Shown here: one piece after another, positions 62,866 through 64,000 of the stretch
Numbering within the stretch: the first letter of the stretch is position 1
Layout: each line of letters begins with the position of its first letter
Assembly (NCBI GenBank): GCA_963931925.1
Contig: OZ007567.1
Coordinates: 90,500,998 to 90,564,997, forward strand
Reading direction: 5' to 3'
Origin: Onchidella celtica
Taxonomy: Eukaryota > Mollusca > Gastropoda > Systellommatophora > Onchidiidae
Length of the DNA: 64,000 nt
Translations under genes and position numbers: made by a program
The notes under the pieces: generated by a model
The model's input: only the letters and a program-made list of their open reading frames with translations
Told to the model about the DNA's origin: nothing
Databases searched by the model: none

Positions 62866-64000
62866 CTGGAACCAGAACACAAATTGACAAGATTTTGAAC
62901 GGCATTTAGGTTTTGGGGAGTGTCAGTGCAATAACCACATTTGGCACCGGTAAACATGAAAATACCTAATTCACTAACATGAACCAATAACTTAAAACAA
63001 TACCCAGAGGATAGTACAAAAATAAGATCAAGCTGTGTAGGCCTACACTTGAGTTGACATCTCAAAGACAATGATGAAGTACAAACTAACGCATCAAGTC
63101 GAGAAAAATGTTGACAACATAAATCCCTGCGGTGGAGGGAAGACTTCTTTATTTGAAAGGGAAGTTGACATTATTCATTAACAAAATATAGGTGCCAAGT
63201 TGGCATTGGCGTATTTGTGGTAACTCTTCTCTCTCCAACTTCCTGTTCCTTCAGCATCAACTGCAGATCAACGGATCAACGAGAATACTGATTTACGTAA
63301 CTTGAACTTTGATCATCCGAATTCCTTAAATCAAAGTAATTTGAAAGTCTAGTTTTTTTCTTCTTCTTTATCTCTATTAATCTTTTTTCTACGCTTCGAA
63401 TTCGAACAGACCCATTCCCGATAATTCGAAATCATCAAGCTCGATCACCCCAACGTAACTTCGAATCTCCTGTCGACTGAAAACCTTAGTACCCACAAAA
63501 GCCCGATTCAAACATTTTCAGCACCAGTGATCCAAAGGACGGGAAGGTTAGGGTAATGTAATGCAACGAGCAGAGGTTACAAGCAGGGTATTGTTTCACT
63601 GCGTATAACGGCTATTAAATTCCACGCCATTGATAGCAATGTCAGCCAACAGGTGGGATGACACAGAAGGCCTACACAATAGTCTTTCATTTGAGCATCA
63701 TACACCAGGGAATGCCTCTATTGGTTGATGGCGTCACCACACCACAAGCTTGGCAAGTAGGTCTGCTCCCACCATAGTACAAGTACCCTGTTTAGGCAAT
63801 ACGTGCGGCCAAGATAAGATAAACGTAGGCAACAGTTTCCTGGCCACAACTACTGGGCCTAAGCTTTTCAATGCTCCTTTCTTGTTTTACCATCACGGTA
63901 GGTCACTTACAAAGAATAAAATAATCCATCAAAAGATCCCACACAGGTGCCTTGGGGAGGGTCTGCAAAAAGGGATGTAATTGTAAGGCGGATTCCACTT
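62866..64000 (-). other. DMXL2: Upstream intron, no exon seen
   Basis: The region 5' of the first seen exon. I searched the minus strand for the family first-exon motif NPGD..YSVGSV and did not find it, so this is taken as part of intron 1. No promoter, CpG-rich island or other gene is evident. Confidence 0.65.

Larger units (their letters stand above)
51884..62324 (-). other. DMXL2: Largest intron (10.4 kb) between exons 2 and 3
   Basis: No coding exon needed: exons 2 and 3 join in phase 0. It contains two hAT elements (59832-60206, 60222-60560), a minisatellite (58290-58475), a copy of the fold-back family near 53705-53825, three of the four exact 14-base C runs, and a cluster of AAGCG words near 55840-55905. 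A-rich tail aataaatcaatcaataaa near 57969 may end an unrecognised retroposon. Confidence 0.75.

Noticed and set aside
59728..60445. Plus-strand open frames of 76-124 codons
   Set aside because: They lie across the hAT termini and C runs; no protein family recognised.
62866..64000. Possible first exon of the DmX-like gene
   Set aside because: No minus-strand frame with the NPGD / YSVGSV motif; exon 1 must lie outside.
1..64000. CRISPR arrays, bacterial operons, rRNA or tRNA clusters
   Set aside because: None seen; the window is intron-exon structured animal DNA.

Overview
The window is a piece of an invertebrate animal genome and is almost entirely the inside of one very large gene read on the minus strand: the DmX-like / Rabconnectin-3 alpha gene (DMXL1/2 family; Rbcn-3A in Drosophila; animal counterpart of yeast Rav1). 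I could place 49 coding exons with matching GT-AG boundaries and matching reading phases from 62865 down to position 1. Joined, they total 9663 bases, or 3221 codons without a stop. The first exon (about 28 residues in the family) lies beyond 64000. The last roughly 70 residues lie left of position 1. The AT-rich, repeat-strewn introns, the hAT and LINE remnants and the protein divergence suggest a lophotrochozoan or similar marine invertebrate (a mollusc would fit), but the sequence alone does not prove this.

Layout, 5' to 3' along the gene (right to left in coordinates): 62.9-62.3 kb start of the N-terminal WD40 block; 62.3-51.9 kb a 10.4 kb intron with two abutting hAT elements and a minisatellite; 51.9-41.7 kb remaining exons of the N-terminal WD40 block plus a solo LTR (46.26-47.47 kb) and a tandem duplication across an exon/intron boundary (42.4-42.8 kb); 41.7-34.1 kb a large intron; 34.1-28.5 kb middle WD/linker exons and a fresh LINE insertion; 28.5-26.6 kb an intron with an LTR-like element; 26.6-22.6 kb the Rav1-like core, with a decayed copy of exon 19 in one intron; 22.1-14.0 kb acidic linkers and conserved C-half helical segments; 14.0-1 kb long introns and the C-terminal WD40 repeats.

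What the gene does: in known animals the DmX-like protein works with WDR7 (Rabconnectin-3 beta) and ROGDI as the RAVE-type complex. This complex reassembles V1 onto Vo of the V-ATPase on endosomes and synaptic vesicles, which also affects Notch signalling. No other gene, tRNA, rRNA or CRISPR array was seen. All orientable retroelement pieces lie antisense to the gene.

The most interesting items are structural: a decayed intragenic copy of exon 19, a 205-bp tandem duplication that copies a splice donor and builds a decoy 34-nt exon, a fold-back insertion with a 14-bp direct repeat, a solo LTR whose edge is 71 bp from a splice acceptor, and four C-runs that are all exactly 14 bases long.
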